The position numbers and the translations under genes were made by a program. From Coffea arabica (lineage: Eukaryota; Streptophyta; Magnoliopsida; Gentianales; Rubiaceae): a stretch of 64,000 bases of DNA. Positions 10,660 to 23,414 of the stretch are shown one piece after another; positions within the stretch are counted from its first letter, which is position 1, and every line of letters starts with the position of its first letter. The notes below the pieces were generated by a model. That model saw only the letters and a program-made list of their open reading frames with translations. It was not told where the DNA came from and searched no databases. The stretch lies in the NCBI RefSeq assembly GCF_036785885.1, contig NC_092329.1, forward strand, positions 5,642,001 to 5,706,000. The letters are read 5' to 3'.

Positions 10660-12830
10660 AACGTGTCGCCACCTTTTGAAAATGGGGAAAATAAGAAAAA
10701 AAAAACTAGTCATAAATACATAGTAGAAGAAGAAGAAGAAGAAGAAGATCAACTTAGTCACATGTCTTCGTAATGTCTATCCAAGTCGATATCTAGTAAT
10801 ATTAGTAAATCACATTTAAAAATTAGGCATTCAAAGAACTCCGTCTGACATGATCGGTAATCTGACTTGTTTAATGATAATTATTCCAAATTTGTGATCA
10901 CATTCCATCGGTAACTGTTAAGGAAAATTAGGCAGGCCCCTCAATTGATCCCTTTGCTTCCCCACGAAAGAATTTGTGGTCGGTGCTATGGCTGGCCGGT
11001 TGTTTAAGGCCGCTGCAGGTATAATGTCAACTGTCAAGAAGCACAGTTGAGAATTACTACCAGTGGGATTGCATATCTTTTCATGCTTTGTAAGAGCTGG
11101 AACGTGTTTTCTAGTTCTCTCTGTAGAATCATAATGGTTGTGTTCCGCATGCATGGAATGCGCCAGCCAGCTGAAAATTCGTAGGTAGATTTTAAGAGGT
11201 CTGCTGCTGGTGGTGCAGATGCTTCTTCTCGGAGTCCTATTCAAACTGCGACCCATGCAAGATGCAGATTTTGTCGTTGATCAGAACCCCAACACCTGTA
11301 CAGAAAGAATTTCTCAAGATTTCCCCTAATTACGGTTGGAGGACGATCGATGTGCAGCTGGCCATGCAAATTGTTCTCCTATTACAACTAATCTGTATAG
11401 CTTTCTGCTATTGGTTTCATTTAGATTAGATATATCTTGCAGCAGGAAAACAATATTCTGTAGGGCCATTGGATTTAGTCACAAGGTCAATCAGGAGACA
11501 TGGTCACCTGTGTTGTAATTAACTGGTGTATTTGCAAATTACAAGAGATGTGTACTAATCATATTTGCGATGTATGTTTTAGAACACAAAATAAGAATTT
11601 AGGTACAATAGGACTTTCTTGCAATCTCAACTGTCAATTAAGGCACAAGTGACATAAGGTACAACCCGTATGAACTAAGATACTAGCTAGTTAAATAGAG
11701 AAATTACAAATTTTATCATGTTCCAAATGACATTGTAGGACCCATTAATTCCACATGAGATATAAAACCAAATAAAATCATGGGAGCATTTTTTTTTTTT
11801 TTGTCCAATGAGAGATTGGTGAAATTTAAAGAGTAGGAGGGGACTAGGGAGATTTGAACCCGAGAACCTTTAATTCTTGGAGTTTCAACCTGTGAAAGCC
11901 TTGTTTGCCTAAGTGGCGGATTTTTTTTTAAAATTTTAATGCAAACTAATTCTTCTGTTTATTGATGAAGAAATAAAAAGTTTCTGGTTGCTCTAATGCA
12001 CATTTATGTAAAATTAGTGAGAGTGTCTAAAATAAGGAGCGAAAATACCTAAAATATAGGAATCAATGATTAGATTTGAAAAATGTAGTGGCCGAGAGTA
12101 GTGGCAATTTTCAAAGTTACAGGTTTTGTAAGATTCTTATTTTCCTTTCAACGAATACAACAGGCAAAAAGAAAAACAAGCTCCTCCCGCCATCAGAGGG
12201 AAGACTAGAAACCCAGTCGCAGACTGCAGATGCCTAACAGTTCCTAAAAGACAGACGAGCTAGAACAACCAAAAAGACTTCCCGGCAAAGAAAAAGAGCT
12301 AATTTTGGACTAGAATTTTTGTATTATACCAAAGCGCCAGTAAAAACTTAGCTCCATGTTTTCCTTGCTCCTCCTAAAATTTCTCCAAGGTACAACCACA
12401 ACTCAATTCACATCAAATATTGAATCAACAAACAAATCTATACTGGTTAGAAACTAAAATCTTCCAAATGTACTGAAATGGACAATGCTAAATACGTCAC
12501 AAGAATGTTTGAGAATGTTGGCACCGTTGCTCGGCCGATTTCTGGCTGGGGAATGTGAATCACGAAGAAGCGTTGACATTTTGATATGTTACCAAAATTT
12601 TCAACCACAGACTGCCTCATGGGCCACAAGCTGAGGATTGAGGGTGGGGAAAAAGAGTTTACTTGTACAACCAGAGATTATGGGATTTGGCTACTTTTCA
12701 ACGAATTCTCTCTCCATTTCCCACAATGCACGTTTAGATGCATGACATGACATGTGTTTTTATTTATTAGGAAGAGATATGATCATTTTAATTTTGACTG
12801 TTGTTAAAAATAAAAATTTATATCATGTAT

Positions 12831-12838
<8 letters not shown>
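10660..12838. other. Intergenic, no gene recognised
   Basis: A (GAA)n run lies near 10728-10747. A frame of about 112 codons on the minus strand (10918-11256) has no recognisable domain or signal peptide and is not called. Near 11790-11930 a poly-T tract is followed by 'gggagatttgaacccgagaa', which resembles the end of a dispersed plant repeat, but I could not define its limits. Confidence 0.45.
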
Positions 12839-12862
<24 letters not shown>

Positions 12863-13032
12863 GTCAACACAGGGGTGTCCGGGTCAAGACCCGAAGGCGG
12901 CCCGACTAATCCCCTGCGCCTGAAGTACCCCGCCCCCCAAGAGCACCCAAGCGGTATGTGAGGCCAGACTCGAACCTGTGCCACCCCGAAGATTACCCCC
13001 GAGGCTCACCAGCCGAGCTGACCCCGAGGGGC
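12839..13032 (-). mobile_element. tRNA-derived SINE (family 1)
   Basis: About 194 bp, read on the minus strand and ending in an A-rich tail (poly-T 12839-12861 on the plus strand). It carries an RNA polymerase III-like box B, 'cacaggttcgagtctggcc', and an A-box-like segment around 'ggtcagctcggctggtgag'. The 3' body, 'ggggattagtcgggccgcct' followed by 'cttgacccggacacccc', is shared with the SINE at 30493-30700. It is flanked by the 13-bp target duplication tgtatccagactt (12826-12838 and 13033-13045). Mobilised by LINE machinery in trans (family knowledge). Confidence 0.85.
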
Positions 13033-13606
13033 TGTATCCAGACTTGCATTGTGAGAAATAGAGAGAAAATTCATTGAAAAGAAGTCAAGTTCGAGATGAT
13101 GGGGAGGTTCGTGTGATTTACTTACGTGAAAGTTTCACGGAAAAAAAAGTATTTATTAAACTAGTTGCATTTTATAATCAATCATACAGCGTGTATGTAG
13201 TGCATTCTCCGGGTACGAAGTGATAATATGGCATGTACAAGTTCAACTGCAAATCTTTTGATCGAAAAGTGAGCCATTAGATCATATTTTCTTGCATGCA
13301 GGATAGAGGATTACAAGATTTCGATCACATTATTATTATTATTTTTTTAACAGCCCTTGTGTGATTATGGGACAAAACCTTTAAATAGAATGATGCTGGC
13401 TGGTTTCTTGATTATTAGCTGGTGTCTACTCTTTGTTTTCGACTCTATCCCTAATTTCTGTGATTTTGTCGGCAGCAAATACATACAAGACACAACAAAC
13501 AGCTCATGCCCCGAAATCTGTTCAACGTCAAAGGAAGCCCCGAAATCTGCAATGCTTCTAGCAAAGACCGCAAAACAGATGTGTTACTAGTTACTACTCA
13601 AAATAG
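13033..13606. other. Intergenic between two SINEs
   Basis: AT-rich spacer with no supported gene. It includes the left target duplication of the next SINE (13591-13606). Confidence 0.5.
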
Positions 13607-13849
13607 TAACCACTGGGCCAATGGCTCAGTGGCCACCAGGGAGGGACTTAAGTCCCTCCTTGGGCTGTTGGTGAGAGTTCAAATCTCATCAGCAGCGAAA
13701 AAAATCTAAGGGTTGTGCCATAGCACTCCCTTAGTCTAGTTGGGTCTGTATACCCACTAGCCCCTATCACAACCTTCTTAGGCTCCCCTTCCCCCTAGAT
13801 TAGGATAGAGTAGGTTATACAAATGTATCGTTGTTGACAAAAAAAAAAA
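13607..13849 (+). mobile_element. tRNA-derived SINE (family 2)
   Basis: About 243 bp. Its 5' end is tRNA-like, with an A box near 'ccaatggctcagtggccacc' and a box B, 'gagttcaaatctcatc'. The body includes 'ctagttgggtctgtataccc' and the element ends in 'ttgttgacaaaaaaaaaa'. It is flanked by the perfect 16-bp target duplication ttactactcaaaatag (13591-13606 and 13850-13865). The body differs from the family 1 SINEs, but the 'gttgacaaaa' end is shared. Non-coding. Confidence 0.88.
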
Positions 13850-13865
13850 TTACTACTCAAAATAG

Positions 13866-16300
13866 AATTGTAGCTGAAATAAAATGCATATTTTAGCTTT
13901 GTTTTATGACAGAGCCACCGTCCAGTCAAATCCTGTAGAAAGGGTAAAAATGTGGCATGGTCGTGAGAAGAGGCAAAAGGAAGGGAAAAACAAACGAATT
14001 CCCTATGTCTATACACTTTTGCATGCATGTCAAATCCGTACAATAGATTGTCAACCATTATGGACTTTGCTCATTCACATCCTAAGTTTGTGGCAGTTGA
14101 GCTGGTAAATTCTATTTTGAGTAGTAACGCAGAAGATTTCGTGAGCAAACTCACCACTTCTCAGCCTCCTCCCAAGTGTGAAAATTTGAAGTCATATCTA
14201 ATACTAGTAAATCAAATTGATTTAGAATATTGGGCTGCAACGTTCATTTCATTGGTAATTGCTTGTTACTTTAGATCGCACTACTGAGAATGCGGAAATT
14301 ACTAAGCTATTGCCTGCTGTATATTACTCTATATTTAATTTCCCAGGATTCTTGGTATATTAATCAACCCACATGTAATCGACCAAGAATTCAAATAAAC
14401 GTTCCCATATAATTTGTTCTCGGATTGCTGAAAGAATGATGATATAGACATGTCATGTCAAAATCTAACTTTAGATGTCAAGTCATACAAGAACTAGAAA
14501 ATCTGCTTATCACATAACGCTTAATTCCTTTGGCTATTGCACTTTTCTCTGAACCAAATAAATCTCACTTAGGTTTATAATCTATCCAGGCTACCTTTCA
14601 ACTTTACACAACTCTTTTGGTACTAAACCGATGCAGGCATTAGAAATGCATGCAAAGACTAGAATAAACCCTCGTTAATGTCATCATATTTGACTGCTTG
14701 AACAACAGAGTAGAAAACAAGATGATGCATACTACTTATCCAGCATTGAGGCGGCTTGATGTTGTGTTTTTTCAAACATAAGAATATTTCATGGTAGCAT
14801 GCAACCGACCTTCGTATTAAGGGCATTAATCACTCAGATCCTCCCCCCTCCCCCCACCCCAACACACACACACACACAACACAACACAAAAGTCTTCATT
14901 GTGATCTGTAAAAAGTGTGTAAATCCATGAAGAGGCACCCCGTGTTTCTTTCTCCACTTATTAGAAATTGGCTTTACTTTTGTGAAAGTGAAATTGAAAA
15001 GCTAAAAAATGGCACAAAATTTTGGCACCAAACTCGCTCCTCATGCTTTATGCTTTATAAATAGAAAGATGTATAATGTCAAACACTAGCAAGAATATTG
15101 TTATATTATTGGAGCAAGAGGAGAGAGCCTTTGAACATGACTCTCAACTCTCAAACATGTTGCTTTTTAGCACTAATTCAACTCAACCTTTGTAGGACCA
15201 ACCATGGACAGTTGACGAGAGGTTATCCTTTCCCCCAGAAACTGGTCTGAAGAACACGTTCGGCTGTTGAAACTTGAACTCCATGAAATGGTGGCTGCAC
15301 AAGAAAGCCACAACAAATTAAGAACTTCTTCTTTTCACGTCATACTCAATCAATTGCCTTGTATTTACAGATAGAATCATTGAATTAGAAAGGGAAAAAT
15401 AAAATCAGGCATTTGGGACTTTATGTTTTGATGCTGTAATTGGTAAATGTTTTTTTTTATGATTCCCGTGTTATTGTACATGCCACTCTCGAGATTTACA
15501 AAGAAAAACAAAATTCAAATTTTGGAGAAAAAACCGGCTGTAAGACTAACAAAAGAACTACTACTGCTCAGGTAAGATGCTAATTTTACCGCATATTTTT
15601 TTTATGGCCCATGCAGACTGAAAAGGGATTGGCTGCAAGACAGTAGTGCTTTCAGCCAGAGGGATTTCTTTGACAACTGCTGCACCGGCTAGTGCCAAAA
15701 ATAGGTGGACGGTTCAACACTCAAAAAAAAAAAAAACCCCTTTCCAAGGTGTAGGGGTGTGTTGTCTGAATTCCTTTGATCATGCCACATGCCGTCTAAC
15801 CTTTTTGTCACCTGATTTTTGGTTTGGTTGTTTTCTCCAAGCAAATGAACTTATTTTTGAATAACTCTTACAAGAAAGGAACTATGAAATATGAACAGGA
15901 AAGAACGCGTAGCATGTGTGGAATTCCGCGTACTCATCAAAGGTTCAAAGGTGTGTGAACTCTTAACTTAAGCAGGCCATCTGGGCTTGAATCGAACTTG
16001 AAGAAATTACCTACGAGAAAACGATCCTACAGAATAGTAGTAAATCACGTACTTTTGGGGAAAGCTCCATGCATACGTAATAGGAATCGTCAGAACGTTT
16101 GAAAACATGAAGTCAAATCCAAGCCACAAACCAAACGTCCTGCAAAGTAAACCCCATCTACCAACTCCAATATCTACTCACCCCTCACCTCAAAATTCCT
16201 TTGCACAAATAAGGAAAGTACAAAGGGTCCTTGGGGCTCGCTTCATATTCGTTTTCTAGGGTCCACTGCAAAAGTTCTTCACCGTCCTCTTATTATAAAA
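13866..16300. other. Intergenic, no gene recognised
   Basis: A (CA)n microsatellite lies near 14862-14887. Short frames (13884-14108, 14027-14287, 15646-15864) have no recognisable features. The last 300 bp are the presumed promoter region of the PIP-like gene at 16426. Confidence 0.5.
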
Positions 16301-16305
16301 TTCGA

Positions 16306-16315
16306 CTATAAATAG
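16306..16315 (+). promoter_or_regulatory. TATA box of the PIP-like gene at 16426-16713
   Basis: 'ctataaatag' lies about 115 bp before the ATG at 16426. It would give a transcript start near 16340 and a leader of about 85 bp. Confidence 0.6.
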
Positions 16316-16425
16316 GACCAGCATACATCCCAATCGAGTTCATCAACAAAACAATCTCACGTACGTGTAGCTTATTCCTTCTTGAAGGTGATAATCAGCA
16401 CTCGCAGTCGTACCTGGTGGTGGAA

Positions 16426-16713
16426 ATGATGTTCAAGAACTCAACATCAATGAAGAACTATTCTTCATCAGTTTTCTTTTTGATTCTGCTGGTTAGTATG
16501 TTCTTGAATGTTGCCCATTGCCGAGTCCTTCGATCTACGGATAGCGTGGATGCTGCAAGCGATCAACAAATTGAAGGGGCTGGTTCAAAAGGCATGACTA
16601 CTTTTGCTGTTTCCTCCAACAATTCCAGTAGGGGTAGTAGTACTATGGAAACAGTGAGAAGTTCGACAGCTAACTTGTCTTCCGGTCCAAGCGGAAGAGG
16701 TCCAGGCCATTGA
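16426..16713 (+). CDS. PIP/PIPL secreted signalling peptide precursor
   Basis: A 95-residue precursor, single exon. The ATG at 16426 is the first true ATG, since the in-frame codons before it are GTG and GAA. A second ATG at 16429 and a third at 16450 are possible alternatives; all keep the signal peptide (hydrophobic core about 14-29, cleavage near HC). The middle is Ser/Thr-rich and variable. The C-terminus is SGPSGRGPGH (86-95), a textbook match to the SGPSxxGxGH motif of PAMP-induced secreted peptides. Family knowledge: the mature peptide is released in the apoplast, needs the terminal His region, and acts through RLK7-type receptors to amplify pattern-triggered immunity. It lies on the opposite strand from the other two PIP-like genes of this window. 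No lesion seen. Confidence 0.9.
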   Translation: MMFKNSTSMKNYSSSVFFLILLVSMFLNVAHCRVLRSTDSVDAASDQQIEGAGSKGMTTFAVSSNNSSRGSSTMETVRSSTANLSSGPSGRGPGH

Positions 16714-16739
16714 AGTCCTTTTTTTTTGGAATTGGACAA

Positions 16740-19700
16740 GATCGTGAATCTTGTTTTTTTTTTTCTGTTCTCTTTTAGTCTAGCCTCTTTGTTTCTCTAG
16801 GAAAGATTTTTCTAACTTTGCTACGTTATACACTTGTGATACCATGTAATTAAAGTAGAGGAGATGAATGAGAATATTACACATTTTCTTCATTTTTAAT
16901 CTCGCACTGTGTTGCATACTAATTGGTAACTGCTCTTCTGCGTTTGCGTGCTTTCTCACCTTCCCTCCACAATAGTGTCAACAACTAGCTAGTTTCTCTT
17001 AGAGGAAAAAGAAAAAAAGAATAGAAAATAATTGTCAACAGTTACTTTTTTTTTTAAGTCAACAGAGATCACGGGGAGGGAGAAATAAGTAGCTAGATGT
17101 TGACTAGCTCTCCAAATTGTGTAGTAAAGTCAACTGGTAGAGCTTGCAAGATTTTGCAGGGGTGTCTAGTAGTTTTCATATCAACATTGGTTGTACTGTA
17201 AAACCATTCTCACTGCTGTCAATGGCAAATATTCACTCTGGTCTCCAAATGTCTCTCCGGAAGATGCAATAAGTGAAATAATGCCGTTGCAACATCATTA
17301 AGAAAAAGTCAACATTGAGCTAGAGAGAAAAAGTCAACACTGACAGAAACACTTTTACTGTTTGGCGTCGAGGAAAAATCGTAATCGGCCAACCCCTAAA
17401 AAAAAAAGTTTGACATAAACGCATATATGGTGGGTGGTTCAAATTTCTCATCTGAAGATTGTGAAAAAGAATTTTGTCTGACCGTGGTGGTGTTGTAACT
17501 AAAAGTCTTCCGAAATAAATTTTTAAAAAAAATTGTGAAGTAAGAGACTGATCCAAAACGGAAGGATTTCATGACGAGGGGAAGGTGGAACTGGAAGATA
17601 TATATGCTCCCGGCCAAAGTTTCGATGAACAAGATTTGCTTGCATCCATTTACCTGAGCAAGTAATTGTCACCTCGCAAGTTCCATCATACTCCTCCATT
17701 TCAAGGCAAAATGGTCATCTCAACTTTTATTACACCATAATCTAATTTAGCTAACACGAAACTCAATTACGCCCAGGACAAGCTTGAAATGAAAACTTGT
17801 CTGAAATGAAACTCGTGAGGCCCCATCTGCAGGGAGGGGCGATGTCACATAAGAAGAGAACAAGGAACGAATCACCAGCTTCTTAGCATCAAAACTCGAT
17901 CAAATTCTAGCATCATCAGTCTTAAATTTGATATCGGTCACAAGCTCAAGAAACCCAGGTTACTGAAGATCAACCTAAAAGGATGGAGATCCATCTCAAT
18001 ATAACAGAACACTCAACATAAGCTCAAAGCATATATCATAGAGAAGCTCTTCAGAGGAAGATATCATTTTACTTTGGGACCTAACTCCACAATGCATGGT
18101 GGAAATAGTGGGCCATGAGAAGTTGCCTGAAAGACTACAAGCAATAAGATGCTCTGTCTCAATAGAGATTAATTACCCTTTAGTCTTCCTAACTTCCAAA
18201 ACACAAGACGCTTATAAACATACTAGCTTTCTGTAAGTGTTGATTACGAATCCAAAACTGAAAGGAAAATCAACAAGAAGTGGCCACAGAGGAATAATGG
18301 TCACCATAGCACTGGAACAACCAACAGTGGACTACAAGAAATCACTGAAAATTTAGAGAAATAAGATACACCGGTACAAGGAAAAGAGGTTGGTTATGTA
18401 GGTATAAGAGCAACTGGCGTTTAATTTTGATCAAACATGCATATCTCTATATCAATTTTCCTGTACCAGCATATTCAAGCTAAATTTATTCTGGTTTTCC
18501 ATGAAGTATTAGCAAACAACTTTTGCCTTTGATGACCCTGACAGATTTCCACAGGAATCATCACTCACAGAGAGCAAACAATGAAGCAGTAAAGCAGAAG
18601 AGTGGCAAAGAGAAGGCAGGTCTTTGTCAACATCTCCATGAATTGTATGAAACGCATGGGGTTTACGAATGAAAGGTAACATTGGTTTATATGGAAGAAA
18701 TACAAATAAAAAAATATGTAATGCAAGTCAATTAAATTTACTTCAAATACGAAGTCAATATGCAGATCATCCTTTGTATATCCCCAATCATCCATGCAGC
18801 ATCACGATAACCTTAACACTGTCTAATACATCTTTAGACATATTAACCAGAAAAACAAAGTAAAGGAAAAGCAATTAACTCAATCAATTAAGACTACTGT
18901 ACATACCATTTCAATAATCAAAGCATGAATAACTGGTTAAAATCATCATTCAGCATAACATTTCATAGAATAAAAAAGTTATGCTAAACATAAAGCTGCT
19001 CAAATTTGCCCCCAGTGTTAGAACAGATACAGTGCATGCAAGACAAGCCGCACATTCATCTACTCCCATCTTAATTTCACTTACCTCGGCCAACAAATAG
19101 CAGAAAAGCAGAAAAGAATAAAATATCAAGGTTAAGTCATTTTTTACAACACTTGTAGAAAGCACATTGGTTGTCATTGCGTGACATGTCATCCATAAAA
19201 GACAACATATCTAGCATAATCAGCAGATCACAAATTTACTGCCTGTTAAAAAACAAAACGTAATTTTCACACAAAAATAATAACTCAAGCTCAGAGATTT
19301 GAAAACGCTTTCTCCAATTGGGGTCCTCAAAGAGAGGACTGAAAATTTGAGACTGGACATCTGTTTTTAACAGACAAGTAGGCAATAATACTCTATTCCC
19401 CACCCTCAACACCACCCCCCCCGCGGGAAAAAAAAAATTGACAATGATACTGACTACTAGTCAGCAAAAGATGGCATATGCAGCTATACCACATACTCTT
19501 GAAGCTAAAGCTTTCCATCTATGAACTTTGTTTAGAATGAGCAAGTAATTGCCCTACTCCTCTGGCAAGGCTCAGCCTTTGAAGTGAAAATCACCAATAC
19601 CCAGTAACACAAGATTTTAATAAAATTACAAAGAGGGATGGAGATAAATATACGAAAGTAACAATCTAGTAAGCATACTGTGAAACTGTTCCCTATTTTA

Positions 19701-21939
19701 TTACCGTCTTTTACTTTTTCCTCTTGTAAATTGTTTTTTTGCAATACACTATTGGCGGAGTATGTCTCCTAACTAAGTGATGCAACCAACCAGTGAGCTA
19801 CTCCTAGTTTCTCAAGCAATGTCTACACCTATCAACCAAACAAGGAAGCTCCACAGGACAAGACCAGCTTCCAGCAGAAAAGCATCTCCAACAACATAAA
19901 TAATTTTTATCCACCAAAAAATTATTAGTGCGAGACGTCTCTGCTGATGCAAGTCAAAAATCCAAACATTAGGCTTTACCTCAGATATTTTGACTTATGC
20001 TTGCTGTACTCAAACTAGGGGACAAAGTTTTCTTAGCGCTCAAGTTCATCAATTCCTCCTTGTTTGTAGCATGAATGAGACATCAAACTAGTTTCCCCTT
20101 TTTCCTTCTGGGAATTCCAAACATTGACAACATACATACCCATGCTCCCAATATACAAAGACAACTCAACGTGTGATTATTTTTTCCAGTCCTGGAAAAG
20201 GTTGCAGGCAGCAGAAGGATAGGACAAACAACAATAATCTGATTTGCAATTGTACACAGGCAAAAAGAAACTTAAATGTATAACTGTTGTGCATCCAGCA
20301 TCAGCAAGGCTGAATATCCTAGCCATCAACTGAGCTTATTACATGGAATGAGATCTATGTTGTTCCTCGTGAACTCAAAGGAGGAGAACCAAAGAAGTTC
20401 TAGTCTTAGAGTCCCTCCTCAAAGCATACTTTAGTTGCTACATTTAACATCACCAGATCAACTTGGTCACCAAGGAAACTTTATCCCCAAAGCTAGAGAA
20501 GCAAAAAAGACTAGAAATATTTTTAGTGTACAAGAATCCTTCAACCCTCACCCCTGCCTTGGTCTAAAACCACTTTTACACCAAAAATAAAAAAAACCAC
20601 CTTAATAAAACCAACCTAGATAGCCTCATGTAACAATGACCGTGAGCAAAACCTTCTAATTGAATACCATGTAGACCAGATTAACAGCTGCAATGACTAT
20701 GAATACAATGTTGCAACTATCTTGGAAGACATTCAGGAACTAAGAACAGGTTTTGAAAGCTGTAGTTTCTTTTTTGTACCCAGATCAGAAAACGAAATCA
20801 GCCATACACTAGCTCATTTTGCTGTAAAGTTTGTGCATGATGTAGAATGGGAACAAGATTTCCAATATAGCTGATAGACATAGAACAGAAGGAAATGAAG
20901 GCAGTGGCCCCTTTTTGTAATTAACTCTTGTACTATCAAGTGTTAATACCCATATACATAAAACTGTTAACGTTTGTTGAAAAAAAAAAGAATACCATGT
21001 AGACATATGCTAATAAAGCTCTAGTTTCTTTAAATATTTAAAAATTCTCTGACACCAAAAATGTTGTTGCTAAGATCTTCTAATCCATTTTTCCTGAATA
21101 CTTGCTGCATAAAGCTACAATACTTGTCACATATTGAACCTATGAACTCCCACTGCCAACCAACCATAATGCAAGAGTTACTATAAGCAGGAACCTAGTA
21201 CCAAACACCAATCCTAAGGCCCTAAAAAATTTGAAGGATTTGAGGTCATGAACCCCATGCCAATTGTGATAACTGATAAATACCCACTCCGTCAATTTTT
21301 GTGACATTTATCAACTTTCCTTGATAAATTAAACTCACCTAAATGACAACCATATTTAAATACCAAATATAGACAATTCAAAGGGGGAAAAGAAATTGAA
21401 ATATTCCACTGCAGCAGAACAAAATGACACATCAAGAAAACACCAAACATGCACTGTCACTTTTTTTTGTCACATTCATCAACTTCCCCCATCATTTCAA
21501 TGCACAAAAAGACAACCATACCAAAAACAGACAATTTAAGGAGGGGGGCTGGAGGAGGAGAAATACCACCATTGCCGTAGTTTTTAACGGTTTCTACCAA
21601 TCTGTTAATTAAAGCCCGTCCACAACAAACATTTTTAACAACGTGAACAACTATGGAAAGCCCTAAGCAGAACAATCACCAAATCAACCCACACATCCCA
21701 GCACATTTCCTGACAGAAAAGAGAAAAAGAGACTAAAATGATAAAGGAACATCCAGCTAGACAACATTATAGCAAGGCAGTCAAAATATGCCCAAGAACT
21801 CCAGTAATATTACAAATTCCAGATCTCGACATAACGTAGATTAAGTACTCCAACTATAATTCCTAGAGAAGATCCTCAAGACGTCACATTTCTCGCAACA
21901 TTAACCATATAGTAGTAATTAAGAAACCTAGATAAACTC
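16740..21939. other. Long gene-poor stretch between the PIP-like and MAF1-like genes
   Basis: About 5.2 kb with no recognisable protein domain and no clear transposon ends. The composition from about 17.8 to 21.9 kb is even and free of obvious repeats, unlike the intergenic DNA elsewhere. It could be long 3' UTR or intron sequence of a transcript on the minus strand, but this cannot be shown from the sequence. A minus-strand frame at 18565-18795 ends in a hydrophobic tail; it is described in the findings. Confidence 0.45.
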
Positions 21940-22485
21940 TCAAGAATCAATTTTGAGAGCTTCTACCTCCCCGCTTATCCCACCATCATCCGCGGCATCC
22001 TCCTGCGGCTTGTTCTCCGATACAGACGACGGAGCATCAGCAGCGGCGGAAGCAGATCTGGACTTGACAGTATCGAGCATGCGGCGAGAGATCTCCTTGG
22101 AATAAATCTGCAGAATCTCGATGCCGTCGTCATCGGTGGAGGCGGAAGCACCGGCAGCCGCGTAGGCCTCGTCTTCAATCCTCTTGGCGGCCTCGGACGC
22201 CTCCTCGGTCGGAATGACGCCGTAACGCTTGGATAGAACGGAGGGAGACGACAGCGTCTCGATGAGGCGATTGATCACCGCGTCGCGAGTGCGCTGAGTT
22301 GGCGGCCAAATGCTGAAGGAAACATTTCCGATGCTTTTCTTTGAAGAGGGGTCGGACGACGCCGTTTGGTCGACCTGGGGCTGTTCGGTTTCAGCCATTG
22401 TTGGGGTTTTCGGGAGCTCAATTTCTTCTCTCGGGGTTTCTTCGAGGTTAATTTGAGCGGAATTGGCGTTATTATTGTCGGTCAT
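21940..22485 (-). CDS. MAF1: WPP-domain protein, MFP1 attachment factor 1 (MAF1) type
   Basis: A 181-residue protein, single exon, with the ATG at 22485. The N-terminal 50 residues are acidic and unstructured. The WPP domain spans about 55-145, opening with FSIWPPTQRTRDAV (Trp60-Pro61-Pro62), then INRLIETLSSPSVLSKRYG and, later, DDDGIEILQIYSKEISRRML. The tail is acidic and Ala/Ser-rich. In plants this domain targets proteins to the outer nuclear envelope, and to the cell plate in dividing cells, through WIT/WIP partners. The same domain is present at the N-terminus of plant RanGAP. The length and lack of any further domain fit the small MAF1/WPP1-3 class rather than RanGAP. Neighbours are unrelated. 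The reading frame is intact. Confidence 0.93.
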   Translation of the reverse strand: MTDNNNANSAQINLEETPREEIELPKTPTMAETEQPQVDQTASSDPSSKKSIGNVSFSIWPPTQRTRDAVINRLIETLSSPSVLSKRYGVIPTEEASEAAKRIEDEAYAAAGASASTDDDGIEILQIYSKEISRRMLDTVKSRSASAAADAPSSVSENKPQEDAADDGGISGEVEALKIDS

Positions 22486-23414
22486 TTTCAGTGTGCTTCC
22501 CCTTTTTACTGTGGCGGAGGGTCGGGAGAGATGTTTGAAGGAGAAAACAATTTAAAAATGAGGGTGGAAATTACTGCGGGAGGGACTATATATAGGCAAA
22601 GGACGGGGGCCAGGTGGCAAAATTTTGCTTAGCTAAAAATGACAGTACACCTGTGTAGATTGATAACTTAAGAACCGTCCAAGTTGGAGGAAAAGGCATT
22701 GAGCTTGTCTCTTCTTTATCCTCCCTCAATTAAGGGGGATGGGAACAAGTTTCTCTTTTTTCGTACATTTGCTGTAATTTTTCCCAGCTTGATTTTGCTA
22801 CAGTTTTTTTTTTTTTTTTTTTTTTTTTGGGGGGGGGGGGGGGGGGGGAGGGGGAGGGACTCAAACAAATTAAAGCTATAAATTGAAAAGAAAAAAAAAT
22901 TGATCATTTGGAAGTCAAGGTTGCCAAGGATCCACCTTTCTTTAATTTCAAGCCAAGCTTTTTATGGCCATTGATGTAGACTGATTGTATGTTTTTCCAT
23001 GGAGACCAAATAACTGCTGAAAGGTGAAAGATTGCTGGTAAGAAGACTTGGCTGCAACATTTTGAGGCCGTTCTTCTACAGCTTTGACAGCAATTGGGTA
23101 ACAAAGAGTATCCGTAAAGGTTCAAGTTTGATGCCTATTAACTATTAAGAGCAATCTTGTGCTCAGTGTTTTAGGAATTATAAATGTTGTATGATATGAA
23201 CAGCCTAGAGTCTTCAGATGAATTGGTTGTTCTTGGTTTTTCCAGCATTTCGAACTGCAGGTCAGAGAGGTGGGATTCGTGGGCTGCATCCTCAGAAAGG
23301 TCCTCCTTTTGTCAGCAACAAATTCAACGAAAGCAAACTCAGAGATTTACATTTTAATGCAGCAAAAATACAATAGAGGCTGAATGTTGTCCAAAGATCG
23401 CAGCATGAATAACT
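22486..23414. other. Promoter side of the MAF1-like gene, then spacer
   Basis: A homopolymer junction, about 26 T followed by about 20 G, lies at about 22805-22848. No gene is supported. From about 23200 the sequence approaches the first P450 pseudogene. Confidence 0.5.
22805..22848 (+). repeat. Poly-T/poly-G homopolymer junction
   Basis: A long T run passes directly into a long G run. The exact length is likely unstable or assembly-dependent. Confidence 0.8.

Noticed and set aside
10918-11256. Minus-strand 112-codon frame between two PIP-like genes
   Set aside because: No signal peptide, no SGPS motif, no domain and mixed composition; probably chance.
11840-11930. Possible tRNA ('gagatttgaacccgagaac')
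   Set aside because: It has a TpsiC-like string but no cloverleaf or A box at the right distance; more like a dispersed-repeat end.
13607-13700. Possible tRNA gene
   Set aside because: The tRNA-like head belongs to a SINE with a 16-bp target duplication and A-rich tail.
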